A stretch of 64,000 bases of DNA from positions 3,307,178-3,371,177 of the forward strand of contig BCJU01000001.1 of assembly GCA_001600355.1 (NCBI GenBank), read 5' to 3'. Shown here piece by piece: positions 46,420 to 56,666 of the stretch (position 1 is the stretch's first letter; the number at the start of each line of letters is the position of its first letter). Position numbers and translations under genes: made by a program. The notes beneath the pieces are model-generated. The model worked only from the letters and a program-made list of their open reading frames with translations. It did not search any database and was not told where the DNA came from. Source of the stretch: Meira nashicola (Eukaryota; Basidiomycota; Exobasidiomycetes; Exobasidiales; Brachybasidiaceae).

Positions 46420-49400
46420 TCAATTCATTCGTCGATTAGCCAATGGTGTTGATGGAATTACACCTTCATTACCATTTTGACCGATTGTTGCAGAAGAATT
46501 GGTACCAAGAGCAGCAAGATTAGATAAATTTCCACGCATAGAATGAGAAGATGTTAATTTGATACTCGAACCAGTTGAAGTTAATCCTAAACCTCTGATA
46601 TTTCCCGTCCTTGGCGTTTGTGGAATTACTGCAGAGAATCGATTTGCAGCTGGCGTTGCGAGATTAGAAGATGACATGAACGCCGAATTCACGCCTGCCA
46701 TAGGTTTACGAATCGTTGATGGAGGTGGTAGCATACGCATAGATTGAGATTGATTCATCGCAGAAAGCATGCCAGAAGGCCCAGGAGTTGCAGTGATACT
46801 ACGCGGAACAGACATTCTTGGCGTGGCAGCTGATGAAGGCATAGGTGGAACCGATGGTCGAGGAACAGATAATCGTCCGATTCCTGGCGTGGCTGCCGGA
46901 AGAGCATGTAAGTCTGTATTGTGAACTGCTAAACTCTTGGTTTGTCCTTTAGTCTTGTAAATGCCTACCAACCGACTTGCCAATTCAAACATATTGTTTC
47001 GCAATGAAATAACGATAAATTGTGCACCTTTCGTTCTTTCTTTAATCAAATTGGCCACAATACTGACATTTCTGAAATCCAAAGCAGCGTCCAATTCGTC
47101 CATAGCATAGAGTGGGGTAGGTTCAAATGCATGCAAAGCAAATACCAATGCCAAACTACTCAAAGTCTTTTCACCACCACTTAAATTGCTAATATTCTTC
47201 CACGATTTCTTTGGTGGCATAACACTAAATAAGATTCCTTCGCTGAACGGATCCATACTGTCAACAAGTTCAAGCTCTGCATTTCCTCCTAAAGTGATTG
47301 TTTGGTACATCTCTTTAAGCTTTGCAGAAATTGTATTGAAGCCAGCTAAGAAATTATCTTGACGCTCTTGACGTAGCCTATCATGTTGCTCTTTTGCTTG
47401 ATCACGCTCTTGAGTAGTTTGTTCAAGATCTTGTGCTCTTGCCAAAAATTCATTCTCACGACGACGATATTCCTCCAAAACAGTCAAATTAGCAGACCCT
47501 TTTTGCAGTTTCTCTTCATAGACCACAATTTCAGCTTTAATCGTATCTTTACTCATTCCTTTTAGCTCATCTGGTGAATATTCTTGCAATTCTAGTGAAC
47601 GGGTAATGTCATGCGAATCGACACCCTTATCGACAGTCTCTATACCTTCAGTCTTTGAGCCGTCTTGACCCTCGTCCATATTTTCTTGATCCACTTCAGG
47701 CTTTCTTTCTGCTGCACTCTTGCGATCCGCTTCACCCTCAACATCTTCATCAGAGTCAATATGATGCAATTCCAGCTTCTCATGTTTCTCCTGCCAATGT
47801 CTGAGTCGCTTCTCGTTATCGCCAAGAGATTTTTCATTATCTTCAAGCTTTTGGCGAATCTCCATCTCCAGGGCACGGAACGTATTGATACTTTCCATGC
47901 ATGTGTCATATTTGGACTTTGTTTCATCTTTTGCCTCTTGCTTTGCTTCCATTTCGAATTGACATTCTTGCACTCTTTTGCGAATTTCATCGACTTTAGA
48001 GCCCTTATTTGTGAGTGTATCCAACACATTGTTCAGCTCATCTTCAATACCACTCAAAGCTTCTTCATTCTTTGCCAGACTTTTTGCAAATTTCACCAAA
48101 TCTTTATCTGCTTTGCTCTTTGCAACTTCAGCTTTAGTGATTCGTTCACCATATAGATCGATACGTTCCTTAATCCCATCAACTTTGCTTTTCTGTGCAC
48201 GCAGAGCAACACCACCTGCTTCTAGAATCTTTTCTTGCAAGGCGGCAATGTCCTCTTCAATGGATGACGTCTTGACCGTTAGCTCAGCAAGCTCGGAATC
48301 CAATTTTGAGATAGTTGCATTCAACTCTTCTACTCGTCTCAGATCACCCGCATCTGGTCCATGATTGGATTGAAGCTCTTTGATTCGGCGTTTTGCTTCT
48401 GTTGCCATCTTTGCACCTGTTGAGATATCTAATTGAACCTTTTCCATCTCAATATCAATCTGAGGTATCCTCTGCATGGCTTTATCAAGTAATGCTTTCA
48501 TATCATTCTTGTGCTTGATATGACTTGCAAGAGAGTCTTGATCTAATTTGCTTTCTCGATCCAATCGAGAAATTTGTTCGAGCGTATAATCTTGCGCGAA
48601 TGCCTTTGAGCTCATTGCGCCTTTTGCTACTCTTGTTCCACCACCAGACATTGTACCACTCTTATCGATCAATTGACCATCCAATGTCACAACGCGCCAT
48701 CTTTGAGCACCATATGCTATTCGGTTTGCATGAGCAAGATCTTGTGCTACCAATGTATCACGCAATTGATGGTAGAATGCGGGAGCAAAACGTTGATCCT
48801 TTGGTTTGACAAGGTCGAACAATCTAGGCACGTTTTCAGGCGTATTGATCGGTCCAAGGTTCATCTTTGCAAGACTGTTTAGCAGAATAAAATTTGCACG
48901 ACCCAGATTGTTTCGACGAAGATGCTCAATACAAGCTTGACCTGTCTCAACTCCTTCAACGACGATATTGTCCAATCCAGGGCATGCTGTACTAATAGCA
49001 ACATCATACTTTTCATCAATTACACCAAGATTGCCCAATCGTCCATGGAAGCCTTTGATCATGCCCAAATCAGCTTGACGAACAAGACTGTTCAATACCT
49101 CACCGCGTGATTGGTTGGATTGCATGGATGCTCTAGCTTCTTCGCATTTGGTACGAGAGGATGATGCTTTGTTACGCAATTGTACCTCTTGGGCTTCCAT
49201 ACCATCAATCTCGGCTTGATATTGTCTGATTTTTTTACCTTGTTGAACCTTTTCCTCTTTTAAACGCTCTAGCTCTTCCTCTTTGCTTTCGTTAGAGGAT
49301 TCGACGGTCTGCAATGAAATCTTTGCATCTTCTGCTTCTTTTTCCGCTTGACCAAATCTATCTTCCAAAAGACGTTTCTCTTCCGTTGCAACCTGCTTGG

Positions 49401-51366
49401 CGTTTTGCTTTTCGCTTCTTTTGGCAGTCCATGGTTGTAGTTCCTTTTGCTTCTTTTCAATTGCATCACTAAACGCTTGTGTCTTGCCTTTCAAGCCTTC
49501 GCGAACTTTTTCCAATTCACCCTCTTCTTTTTCAAGTGAATCCTCCAGCTTTGCTACTTCTTTAGCAAGATTACTGATCTCTTCAGATGAGTTCGCTAGT
49601 GTAGATCTGGCTTCAGATGTTGCATGTTTCTCATCATTCATCGTCTTCTCGATCTTCTTCTTTTTCGTCTCAAGATGCTTGCGTTGCTCTTTCAATTGTA
49701 CATCGTCCTTTTCGAGCTTTGCCAATTCCTTGACAACCTTGTCTGTTTCTTTGGCAATCTTTTCGTATTCGGCATTGATGGCTTTGAACTCTACGTCTAA
49801 CTGGTCCATTTCTGTCTTGGATCCAGCGTTCTTTTCGGTTTCTTCTTCTATTCGTTTTCGAAGCTTCTCTACCGATATTGTTGCAATTTTCATTTCATCA
49901 TTGCATTCCATCATATAAATTTGGTAAAGAGTAGATTGTCGCATCGTTAGCTCATTTTGATCCCGTAAAAATCCTTCAGCTTCTTGCTTCTTTCCCTCCA
50001 AGCTATCTTTCTCCTTTTGTACGATTTTAAGTCGTGCAAGACGTTCACCACGCACTTCGTTCAATTCGTCCACTTTTTTGGAGGCTTCCTCAATTGGTGT
50101 TTTGTAGGAGCTTGTTCCAATGATGTCCTCAAGATATTCCAATAAGCCTTCCTCGTGTTCATTCTTTGCTTTTGGTGGCATTTGCGCAATACTCTCTACT
50201 TCACCTTGTAAGATCAAGAAACGCTTATGATCTAAGTCAATACCTCGCTCTTTGAGCAATGTTGTCACTTCTGTAAAGCTGGATTTTTTACCGTTCATTG
50301 TATAGACGGAAGAATTGTTTCGATAAGCTGTACGAGCAACAACGAGCTTTGTGTTGGGTACAGGCTTAAAATCATCGCCTGGAAGATCATAAATGTCACG
50401 AAAATGCACTTCGACAGTACAGCTTCCGATATTCAATTGACCTGCGCTATTATGAATTAATTCGCTCAATTTTCCTTGTCTCATCTTGTTTGCGCGCCAT
50501 CCAAAGACGAAAAGCATTGCATCGATCACATTGGATTTTCCACTTCCGTTTGGACCTACAACAGCTGAAAATGATTTGTGAAAAGGACCAATGATTTGTT
50601 CTCCTGCATAAGATTTGAAATTACGTAAAACCATTTTGTGAATGATTAATCGTGTTTTCGGTGGTGCAGGAGGTGCTTGGGGCGCAGGCGTCCTTGATTG
50701 GCTCATCGGAGTGAATGATACTGAAGCGCCTCCAGGTCCAGGAGTACGAGGCATATTTGGAATGTTTGAAGTAGGTGTTGCTGATTTGACGGCTATTCTG
50801 TGCTTATCTGGCGTTTGAGGTCCAATTGTCGATGAGGAAGAGGCTTGTGGTGTACTCTCTCGATCGAATGAAACCTGTTCATCAGGCTCTTCTCTTTTGA
50901 CGCGATATTCTGCTGCACTTACAACACGAGCTCTTCTTTTTGGTTGTTCAGGCTGTTGCTCCTCCTCTTCATCGCTGCTATCTGCTACCGCCAAACTTCG
51001 ATCTATTATTGTCTCGTCGGCTTTATCTTCTTCGCTGTCTCCACCATTTTCGCCTTCCTCGTCCTCTTCCCCTTCTTCTTCGTCCACGTCCTCTGCCTCT
51101 TCTTCGGCGTCTACTCCTTCTTCTTCTTCCTCCCCATCGTCATCTACATCTCCACTTTCATCATCATCTGATTCTTCTTCATCACTGTCTTCGACTTCTT
51201 GCTCTTCTATATCTTCTTCTTCTTCTTCGCTATCGCTATCTTTCACGACACGTCTTCTAGAAGCTGCCGTTCTACCGTCATTTCTGGAAATACGAGTAGG
51301 CGACTTACTTTCATTACTGGCTTCATCCGATGTCCTTTTACGTGGAATTGCTCTCTTGGACGGCAT
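46420..51366 (-). CDS. smc4: condensin subunit Smc4
   Basis: ATPase core of condensin, partner of Smc2, needed for mitotic chromosome compaction. Single uninterrupted frame of 1648 residues, longer than the ~1400-residue yeast protein. Residues ~40-125 are almost wholly Asp/Glu/Ser. The N-terminal ATPase half starts near 240 (KMVLRNFKSYAGEQIIGPF) with Walker A GPNGSGKSN at about 270. Coiled coils flank a hinge at about 750-850 (GFHGRLGNLGVIDEKYDVAI). The second ATPase half has the signature NLSGGEKTLSSLALVFALH at about 1390, Walker B YAMDELDAALD, and the Smc4-typical QFIVISLRNNMFELA. A Ser/Pro/Thr-rich tail of about 165 residues with several S/T-P sites follows. ACGCG boxes lie upstream. Confidence 0.97.
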   Translation of the reverse strand: MPSKRAIPRKRTSDEASNESKSPTRISRNDGRTAASRRRVVKDSDSEEEEEDIEEQEVEDSDEEESDDDESGDVDDDGEEEEEGVDAEEEAEDVDEEEGEEDEEGENGGDSEEDKADETIIDRSLAVADSSDEEEEQQPEQPKRRARVVSAAEYRVKREEPDEQVSFDRESTPQASSSSTIGPQTPDKHRIAVKSATPTSNIPNMPRTPGPGGASVSFTPMSQSRTPAPQAPPAPPKTRLIIHKMVLRNFKSYAGEQIIGPFHKSFSAVVGPNGSGKSNVIDAMLFVFGWRANKMRQGKLSELIHNSAGQLNIGSCTVEVHFRDIYDLPGDDFKPVPNTKLVVARTAYRNNSSVYTMNGKKSSFTEVTTLLKERGIDLDHKRFLILQGEVESIAQMPPKAKNEHEEGLLEYLEDIIGTSSYKTPIEEASKKVDELNEVRGERLARLKIVQKEKDSLEGKKQEAEGFLRDQNELTMRQSTLYQIYMMECNDEMKIATISVEKLRKRIEEETEKNAGSKTEMDQLDVEFKAINAEYEKIAKETDKVVKELAKLEKDDVQLKEQRKHLETKKKKIEKTMNDEKHATSEARSTLANSSEEISNLAKEVAKLEDSLEKEEGELEKVREGLKGKTQAFSDAIEKKQKELQPWTAKRSEKQNAKQVATEEKRLLEDRFGQAEKEAEDAKISLQTVESSNESKEEELERLKEEKVQQGKKIRQYQAEIDGMEAQEVQLRNKASSSRTKCEEARASMQSNQSRGEVLNSLVRQADLGMIKGFHGRLGNLGVIDEKYDVAISTACPGLDNIVVEGVETGQACIEHLRRNNLGRANFILLNSLAKMNLGPINTPENVPRLFDLVKPKDQRFAPAFYHQLRDTLVAQDLAHANRIAYGAQRWRVVTLDGQLIDKSGTMSGGGTRVAKGAMSSKAFAQDYTLEQISRLDRESKLDQDSLASHIKHKNDMKALLDKAMQRIPQIDIEMEKVQLDISTGAKMATEAKRRIKELQSNHGPDAGDLRRVEELNATISKLDSELAELTVKTSSIEEDIAALQEKILEAGGVALRAQKSKVDGIKERIDLYGERITKAEVAKSKADKDLVKFAKSLAKNEEALSGIEDELNNVLDTLTNKGSKVDEIRKRVQECQFEMEAKQEAKDETKSKYDTCMESINTFRALEMEIRQKLEDNEKSLGDNEKRLRHWQEKHEKLELHHIDSDEDVEGEADRKSAAERKPEVDQENMDEGQDGSKTEGIETVDKGVDSHDITRSLELQEYSPDELKGMSKDTIKAEIVVYEEKLQKGSANLTVLEEYRRRENEFLARAQDLEQTTQERDQAKEQHDRLRQERQDNFLAGFNTISAKLKEMYQTITLGGNAELELVDSMDPFSEGILFSVMPPKKSWKNISNLSGGEKTLSSLALVFALHAFEPTPLYAMDELDAALDFRNVSIVANLIKERTKGAQFIVISLRNNMFELASRLVGIYKTKGQTKSLAVHNTDLHALPAATPGIGRLSVPRPSVPPMPSSAATPRMSVPRSITATPGPSGMLSAMNQSQSMRMLPPPSTIRKPMAGVNSAFMSSSNLATPAANRFSAVIPQTPRTGNIRGLGLTSTGSSIKLTSSHSMRGNLSNLAALGTNSSATIGQNGNEGVIPSTPLANRRMN

Positions 51367-51800
51367 GACGATTGATCAAATTCAAGAGAGAAAGGTGTTG
51401 TTTTTCCCCTTCTTTCTTTTGATCTAGAATGTATGCTATTGATGGTGATGAACAAATTCAATAAACAACACGAAATTTTATGCATGCAGTGTGTATGTGT
51501 TGCTTAGAGCCTATGAGTACTGCTTTGATTTGTCGGCCTGGCTGAGCAAAAAAAAAACAATCGTAGGAGAGTGTTGCTCTTCAACGCGCCACCTCCCCTT
51601 CACGCGTAAATTCCTTTATCCCTACTTTTCATTTGGAGTGGTATTGGCTCACACAAAACCAACGCGCCTCTCGCACGTGGGGAGGGGGGTCAATTCGCAG
51701 AGCGCTTTCTTAGTGCGTGGCTATACTACGCGAGAATATAGAATACAAGAAAAGTAACACTAAAAAAGGTTAAAATGATGAAAAATTGGTAAAACTAATT
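51367..51800 (-). promoter_or_regulatory. smc4 promoter with ACGCG cluster
   Basis: Core ACGCG occurs in AACGCGCC (51583-51590), ACGCGT (51602-51607), AACGCGCC (51661-51668) and ACGCGA (51728-51733), four within 151 bp. TGCATGCA lies at 51481-51488. ACGCG boxes bind MBF-type G1/S factors in fungi; this fits a cell-cycle gene but is inferred. Confidence 0.5.
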
Positions 51801-53081
51801 CTACAGTTTACTCTCTACTTCTGGAGAATCAGGTCCGCCGATCGCTTTTGATTTGTATAATTCTAAGATTTGATCTTCTTTTACGCCTGCCCAAGAAGTT
51901 AAGATCTCATTTGTATGTTCACCTGGCGTGAGCAATAATTCAGGCCCTGGATCTTGATCACGAGGTGAATATGCCGGACTTCCACCGGGTATACGAGCTG
52001 GAGTGCGAGAAAGATGAGGTGCAGGTTGTGGAACGATTGGTTCACCTTCATTAATATCTTCAACTTTCAATCTTGGTTCAACGGCATGTGTTGCTGCTTC
52101 TTCGGGATTCAAGATTGGTGCTACACATGCATCTGTTGACATATAAATTTTTGTCCATTCATCTCTTGTCTTTTGAGAGAATGCTTGTGAAAAGATGGAT
52201 TTATGTTGTTCATATTGTGATTGATCGTTTTGGGATTCTGGTTTGGGTATCTTTTTCTTCACATCTTCTGTAACATGTTTGCTTAAGATTTGCAAAAATT
52301 CAGCATAAAATTGTGGTTCGATAGCACCAACGCTCATCCAAAGGTTATCTTTTGTTTTATATACGCCGTAATAAGGAGCTCCTCCGTCCAATGCTTTTGT
52401 TCCTCTACTCTTTTCTGTTCCATCATTTACCGGTGCTCCCATCGTTGGATGTTCTAATTTTGAGCTCAATAACAAAAATGTGCTCAAATATCGTGCTCCT
52501 GTAACCATATCTGCTTCTACCACTTGTCCTTTTCCAGACTTTGTTCTCTCTAGCAAAGCCATTAAGATACCCATTATGCATATAAATGAACCACCGGCAA
52601 AATCTCCTAAGATATTGATCGGTGGTTGTGGTGGTCCATCTTTGGTTCCTAGCATGGATAAAAGACCAGAGATAGCGATATAATTGATATCATGTCCTGC
52701 CATAGAAGCATAAGGTCCTACTCTTTGATAACCTGTCAATCGAGCAAAGACAAGTTTTGTATTACCTTTAATTCCATCTCTTCCTTCTTCTACATCTTTA
52801 GGTCCAAGTCCAAGTCTTTCCAATACACCCGGTCTGAATGGATCGATAATCACATCTGCTTCACTGATCAAAGTACGTAACATTCGTAAACCTTTTGGAT
52901 GTTTAGGTGAGATCGCGATCGACTTTTTTCCGCGTGTCATCGTATCTGGATTCAAAGTAGCGCCAACCTTATCAATTCGAATCACATCGGCTCCAAAATC
53001 TGCCAAAACGAGGCCAACAGTGGGGCCTGGGGCTAGGCCGCTGAATTCTACCACTTTTATTCCTTCTAAAGGCAATCCCAT
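51801..53081 (-). CDS. peroxisomal alpha-methylacyl-CoA racemase
   Basis: Class III CoA-transferase (CaiB/BaiF) fold, 426 residues, no intron. It has the racemase catalytic set: His130 (AGHDINYIA), Asp160 (ILGDFAGGS) and Glu255 (GAIEPQFYAE). It would epimerise the 2-methyl group of branched acyl-CoAs so that they can enter beta-oxidation. The C-terminus is SKL, a perfect type-1 peroxisomal targeting signal, so the enzyme acts in peroxisomes. Charged Lys/Glu/Gln residues at about 275-295 form a short insert. It diverges from pex5, the receptor for that signal. Confidence 0.92.
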   Translation of the reverse strand: MGLPLEGIKVVEFSGLAPGPTVGLVLADFGADVIRIDKVGATLNPDTMTRGKKSIAISPKHPKGLRMLRTLISEADVIIDPFRPGVLERLGLGPKDVEEGRDGIKGNTKLVFARLTGYQRVGPYASMAGHDINYIAISGLLSMLGTKDGPPQPPINILGDFAGGSFICIMGILMALLERTKSGKGQVVEADMVTGARYLSTFLLLSSKLEHPTMGAPVNDGTEKSRGTKALDGGAPYYGVYKTKDNLWMSVGAIEPQFYAEFLQILSKHVTEDVKKKIPKPESQNDQSQYEQHKSIFSQAFSQKTRDEWTKIYMSTDACVAPILNPEEAATHAVEPRLKVEDINEGEPIVPQPAPHLSRTPARIPGGSPAYSPRDQDPGPELLLTPGEHTNEILTSWAGVKEDQILELYKSKAIGGPDSPEVESKL

Positions 53082-53626
53082 TTTTGATGATGATGATGGA
53101 TATAGAGAAGAACGAATATCCTATTACCATCTTAAAGTCGTATCTCCTCCTCCTACCTTCCTCGCTCGCTTTTCCCCGCATTAGCACGCCCAAAAAGACT
53201 AAAATATTCATTCTATCTTTTTGCTAAAGCAAACTTCAACTTTTCTTACAGTGGAGCCGGCTATCTGGTTTACCCGGCCTTGTAAGCGAGCTAAGCGTGT
53301 TAAGGTTAATGGCACGCGCTTATGCTGCGTTGACAATACAATTTTGTGAAAGTAATACACTTCTAGTCTACAAAGTCTAATATCCGAGACCAATGTCTTT
53401 CCCCACCCTATGCATCAATTCCACCGAGATATTGAAGAGAGTGAAATTGCGCCTGAGTGCCGAAGTGCGATTAAAGCGCGCATGCAGCCATACGGCTTTC
53501 AAGCCTCAGCGTACGAATCATACTCTGAGATCTTTGTGCCACATCATCTTAAACCCAAGCTTCCTTTCTAACCTTCATCTTAGTGGCATTAAACCACAAA
53601 TACAATTTAGACGAGAAAAAAAAAAG
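53082..53626. promoter_or_regulatory. shared racemase/pex5 upstream region
   Basis: This is the only DNA between the two divergent peroxisomal genes, 545 bp if pex5 starts at 53627. From the ATG at 53393 the frame is open into pex5, so the right part may be 5' leader or an N-terminal extension. No defined fatty-acid response element was recognised. Confidence 0.35.
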
Positions 53627-55825
53627 ATGGCATTCCAAGCGATGCTCTCAGGAGCGGAATGCTCAACGGGAAATAATGCTTTATCGCAACTTATGAAGCA
53701 TACCGGTGGCGATCGATCATTACAACAAGGAGATCGTACAACCGCAGGTCCATCAACATTTCAAGGTCCATCTTCTATGCGTCAACAACAAGGTCCAGGT
53801 GGAGCAGGATCAAATGAAGCAGAAGCTTTCTTTCGTCAACAACAAGCTCAACATCAATTTGCCGCTCAAAATGGAGGAGCATTTGATTTTGAAAAAATGA
53901 AAGGGGAAATGAATCGAATGCAAGCCGGTGGACCTCAACCAAATTGGGCAGATGAGATGGCAAGACAATCTGGCGCAGGTCAAGGTCCACAAATGATTCC
54001 TCCTGAAGTTTTACGTCAAATGGGCGGAAGTGGACCTGGTATGGCTGAGATGGAAGCAGCCTTTGCTCGTGGTCAAAGTATGCCAGGCGATAGCGCACAA
54101 GCACAAGCATGGAGACAACAATTCCCAGGCTATTCTGGACCTTCGAGCGCTGCCAATGGTAGTGGCTCTGCGTCATCCTATATGCCACGCACGTACGGCA
54201 TGAATGGTGGAATGGGAATGGGCATGATGAGCGGTGGTTACGGAGGAATGTCTTCGATGTATAATCGTGCCCCTCTTTCATCTACTACTACCAAATCAGA
54301 CGTACAACAGACTGGTCGTTTCACCGAGCTAGATGATGCAAAATGGGAAGAACAATTTGCTAAATTAGATGAAAATGCTGCCGACGAAGGTAAGACTGAT
54401 AAGGGCAAAGACAAAGCCGTAGATGCTTTGCCAAGTGAAGACGAACAAAATGCTGCAGTACGCAAAGCCTTGGATGATTTGGAAAGTGAAGTGTCTGGAG
54501 ATGGTTTAGCAGCACAAACTCGTTTTGAAGAATTGTGGAACTCGATGAATTCTGGTAACGCTGCTGATGTTGACTTGGCAGAATGGGAAAAAGAATTGAG
54601 TGATGCTCGAAACCGCATTCAAGATGAAATGTACACCCACCCAGGTGGAGGCATTGGTTTGGGAGAAGCAGCACGAATGGAACGCGGTGGATTGGATGGT
54701 ACAGAAGATGGTCTTTTGGATGGTTTCGGTACGATAAGTCCAGAAGGGTATCCACGACTTGGCAAATACCGTTTTGATGCTCGTAACCGTTTCACATCCC
54801 ATCCCGATCCTCTCTCTGAAGGTCTACGTCTTTTGGGCAACGGTGGAAGTTTGGCAGATGCTGCTCTCCTATTTGAAGCTGCGACACAAAGAGAGCCATC
54901 GATGGGAACGGGCGGCGAAGAGAATGAAGTAGATGCAAAACGTCGCTTCCAAAGTGAAGCATGGAGACGTTTAGGAGAGGCACAAGCTATGAATGAAAGA
55001 GAAACACAAGCTATTCGTGCTTTGGAGGAGGCAATCAAGATTGACGATGGTAACCTAGAAGCATATATGGCATTAGCTATTGCCTACACCAATGAAGGAT
55101 ATGATGCAGCAGCACATTCCACATTGGAGAGGTACATGGAGCGAGCCTATCCCCATCTCAAGCCTGAACCTTTGCCTGCGTCCATCTCCGGCAATAAAGA
55201 TCCCATCGAAGGCACTCAATTCGAAGGAGATTCTAATCCATGGGCTACATTGAACCGAGTTACTTCTTTGTTCTTGCAAGCTGCTCGAGAAGGTAATGCT
55301 TCCGGTCGCATTGATCCAGAAGTGCAAGTAGGTTTAGGTGTATTGTTTTACAGTAATTCTAGCTATGATCAAGCAAAAGATTGCTTCGAAGCGGCCCTAT
55401 CTGTTAGACCAAATGATACACTTTTGTGGAACCGTTTAGGTGCTACATTGGCGAATGGAGGCAAACCAGAGGATGCCATTCAAGCATACCATAAAGCTTT
55501 GGAAATTCGACCAACTTTTACCCGCGCGATTTATAATTTGAGCGTTTCATGCTTGAATTTGGGCGCACATCATGAAGCAGCTGAACACCTTTTAGCCGCT
55601 TTATCTTTACAACAATCTCATGAAATGCCAGAAATTCCCGTCGAATTAGGAGGAGGCGAAGGCGGATCGACAAGATTGCCACCTCCTTTATCAGAAGCAC
55701 AAGAAAGTTCCAATTTATGGAGCACATTACGACGTATTTTCTTGAGTATGGATCGTACTGATCTAGCTCAGCAAGCGCATATCGGTGCCGATCTTAACCA
55801 ATTCCGCGGAGAGTTTGAATTCTGA
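53627..55825 (+). CDS. pex5: PTS1 receptor Pex5
   Basis: Cycling import receptor that binds C-terminal SKL-type signals in the cytosol and delivers cargo to the peroxisomal docking complex. Start chosen at 53627 because it gives the conserved N-terminus with the ubiquitination cysteine (SGAECSTGNNALSQL, Cys12) in its usual place; an in-frame ATG at 53393 would add 78 basic, non-conserved residues. Length is 732 residues. The disordered N-terminal half is Gln/Gly/Met-rich and carries W-x-x-x-F docking motifs (WRQQF, WEEQF). The C-terminal half holds the TPR array, with clear repeats at SEAWRRLGEAQAMNERETQAIRALEEAI (about 445-475) and LFYSNSSYDQAKDCFEAAL followed by LWNRLGATLANGGKPEDAIQAYHKAL (about 570-630). 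Confidence 0.95.
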   Translation: MAFQAMLSGAECSTGNNALSQLMKHTGGDRSLQQGDRTTAGPSTFQGPSSMRQQQGPGGAGSNEAEAFFRQQQAQHQFAAQNGGAFDFEKMKGEMNRMQAGGPQPNWADEMARQSGAGQGPQMIPPEVLRQMGGSGPGMAEMEAAFARGQSMPGDSAQAQAWRQQFPGYSGPSSAANGSGSASSYMPRTYGMNGGMGMGMMSGGYGGMSSMYNRAPLSSTTTKSDVQQTGRFTELDDAKWEEQFAKLDENAADEGKTDKGKDKAVDALPSEDEQNAAVRKALDDLESEVSGDGLAAQTRFEELWNSMNSGNAADVDLAEWEKELSDARNRIQDEMYTHPGGGIGLGEAARMERGGLDGTEDGLLDGFGTISPEGYPRLGKYRFDARNRFTSHPDPLSEGLRLLGNGGSLADAALLFEAATQREPSMGTGGEENEVDAKRRFQSEAWRRLGEAQAMNERETQAIRALEEAIKIDDGNLEAYMALAIAYTNEGYDAAAHSTLERYMERAYPHLKPEPLPASISGNKDPIEGTQFEGDSNPWATLNRVTSLFLQAAREGNASGRIDPEVQVGLGVLFYSNSSYDQAKDCFEAALSVRPNDTLLWNRLGATLANGGKPEDAIQAYHKALEIRPTFTRAIYNLSVSCLNLGAHHEAAEHLLAALSLQQSHEMPEIPVELGGGEGGSTRLPPPLSEAQESSNLWSTLRRIFLSMDRTDLAQQAHIGADLNQFRGEFEF

Positions 55826-55949
55826 GCACCTAATTTCATCCTGTAGATCTAGGAATCTCTTCTCATATACATGTACACATCTCAACTAAACAATTAGAGA
55901 ATTAATCTGATTATCCAAAACTCTATACGACGAGAACATTAAAAGAATA

Positions 55950-56666
55950 TTATCCAATCGCATTGTACTGTGCCCGATTTGGCTCATCTTTGGATCTGCC
56001 TGCAGCTGCAGCTGCTGCTGCCACGCTACTAGCCACATTTTCAACTCGAACTTGAGGAGCGTCATCCTCTTGTGCTTCTTCATCATATATGGATCGATAT
56101 GGGGTCGAAGATTGACGCTGTTGCTGTGATTGAGCATCTGAATATGGTCCTTGTTGTCCAGACCAAGAGCCAGGAAGGCCAAAAGGTGCCGTTGAGCCTC
56201 GATTGAGCCAAGGTTGACCGGAAGAACGATTATTTCCAAATCCTCCAAATGCTCCTCCTCCTGAAGGTAAATCAGGCAATGCGCCTTGAGCTTGTAATGC
56301 ACGAGCAGCTTGAGCGGCAGAAATGAGTTTTAAACACATATTCATGCCCATCAAAGTGATAATGATTGAACGTGCTTGATCGGAACGATGTATGAGCCAA
56401 ATGATATCCAAAGGAATTGAAGCGATCCAAAATGCTAAAAAGTGAGGTAATAAATTCGCAAGTAAAGATGGCACGCATGCAATTAAACCAAACAACGAAA
56501 GCGGTAATGCCCAAGGTTGATGAACCCAAAAATTAGAAGCAATAAATGCAATTGACGAATGGACGACCATAATCAATTCCAAATCAATACTTTGCACAGC
56601 AGGTGGTAAGCGATCTTGTGCATAAAGTGGTAGGATGAGATATTGTGCAGGATATAGTGAAGCCAT
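55950..56666 (-). CDS. four-TM membrane protein, AGTRAP-like
   Basis: Single frame, 238 residues. Four hydrophobic segments fill residues ~25-125 (for example ELIMVVHSSIAFIASNFW, LFGLIACVPSLLANLL, LAFWIASIPLDIIWLIHR and IIITLMGMNMCLKLIS). Their spacing and the LDI and MCLKLIS turns resemble the angiotensin-receptor-associated protein (AGTRAP) family; fungal members have no established role. The rest is a Gly/Ser/Gln-rich tail with an Ala run near the end. It is convergent with pex5 (124 bp apart). Confidence 0.65.
   Translation of the reverse strand: MASLYPAQYLILPLYAQDRLPPAVQSIDLELIMVVHSSIAFIASNFWVHQPWALPLSLFGLIACVPSLLANLLPHFLAFWIASIPLDIIWLIHRSDQARSIIITLMGMNMCLKLISAAQAARALQAQGALPDLPSGGGAFGGFGNNRSSGQPWLNRGSTAPFGLPGSWSGQQGPYSDAQSQQQRQSSTPYRSIYDEEAQEDDAPQVRVENVASSVAAAAAAAGRSKDEPNRAQYNAIG

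Noticed and set aside
50897..51427. Plus-strand 176-codon frame rich in Ser
   Set aside because: It is the antisense shadow of the acidic repeat in Smc4 (GAA/GAT read backwards).
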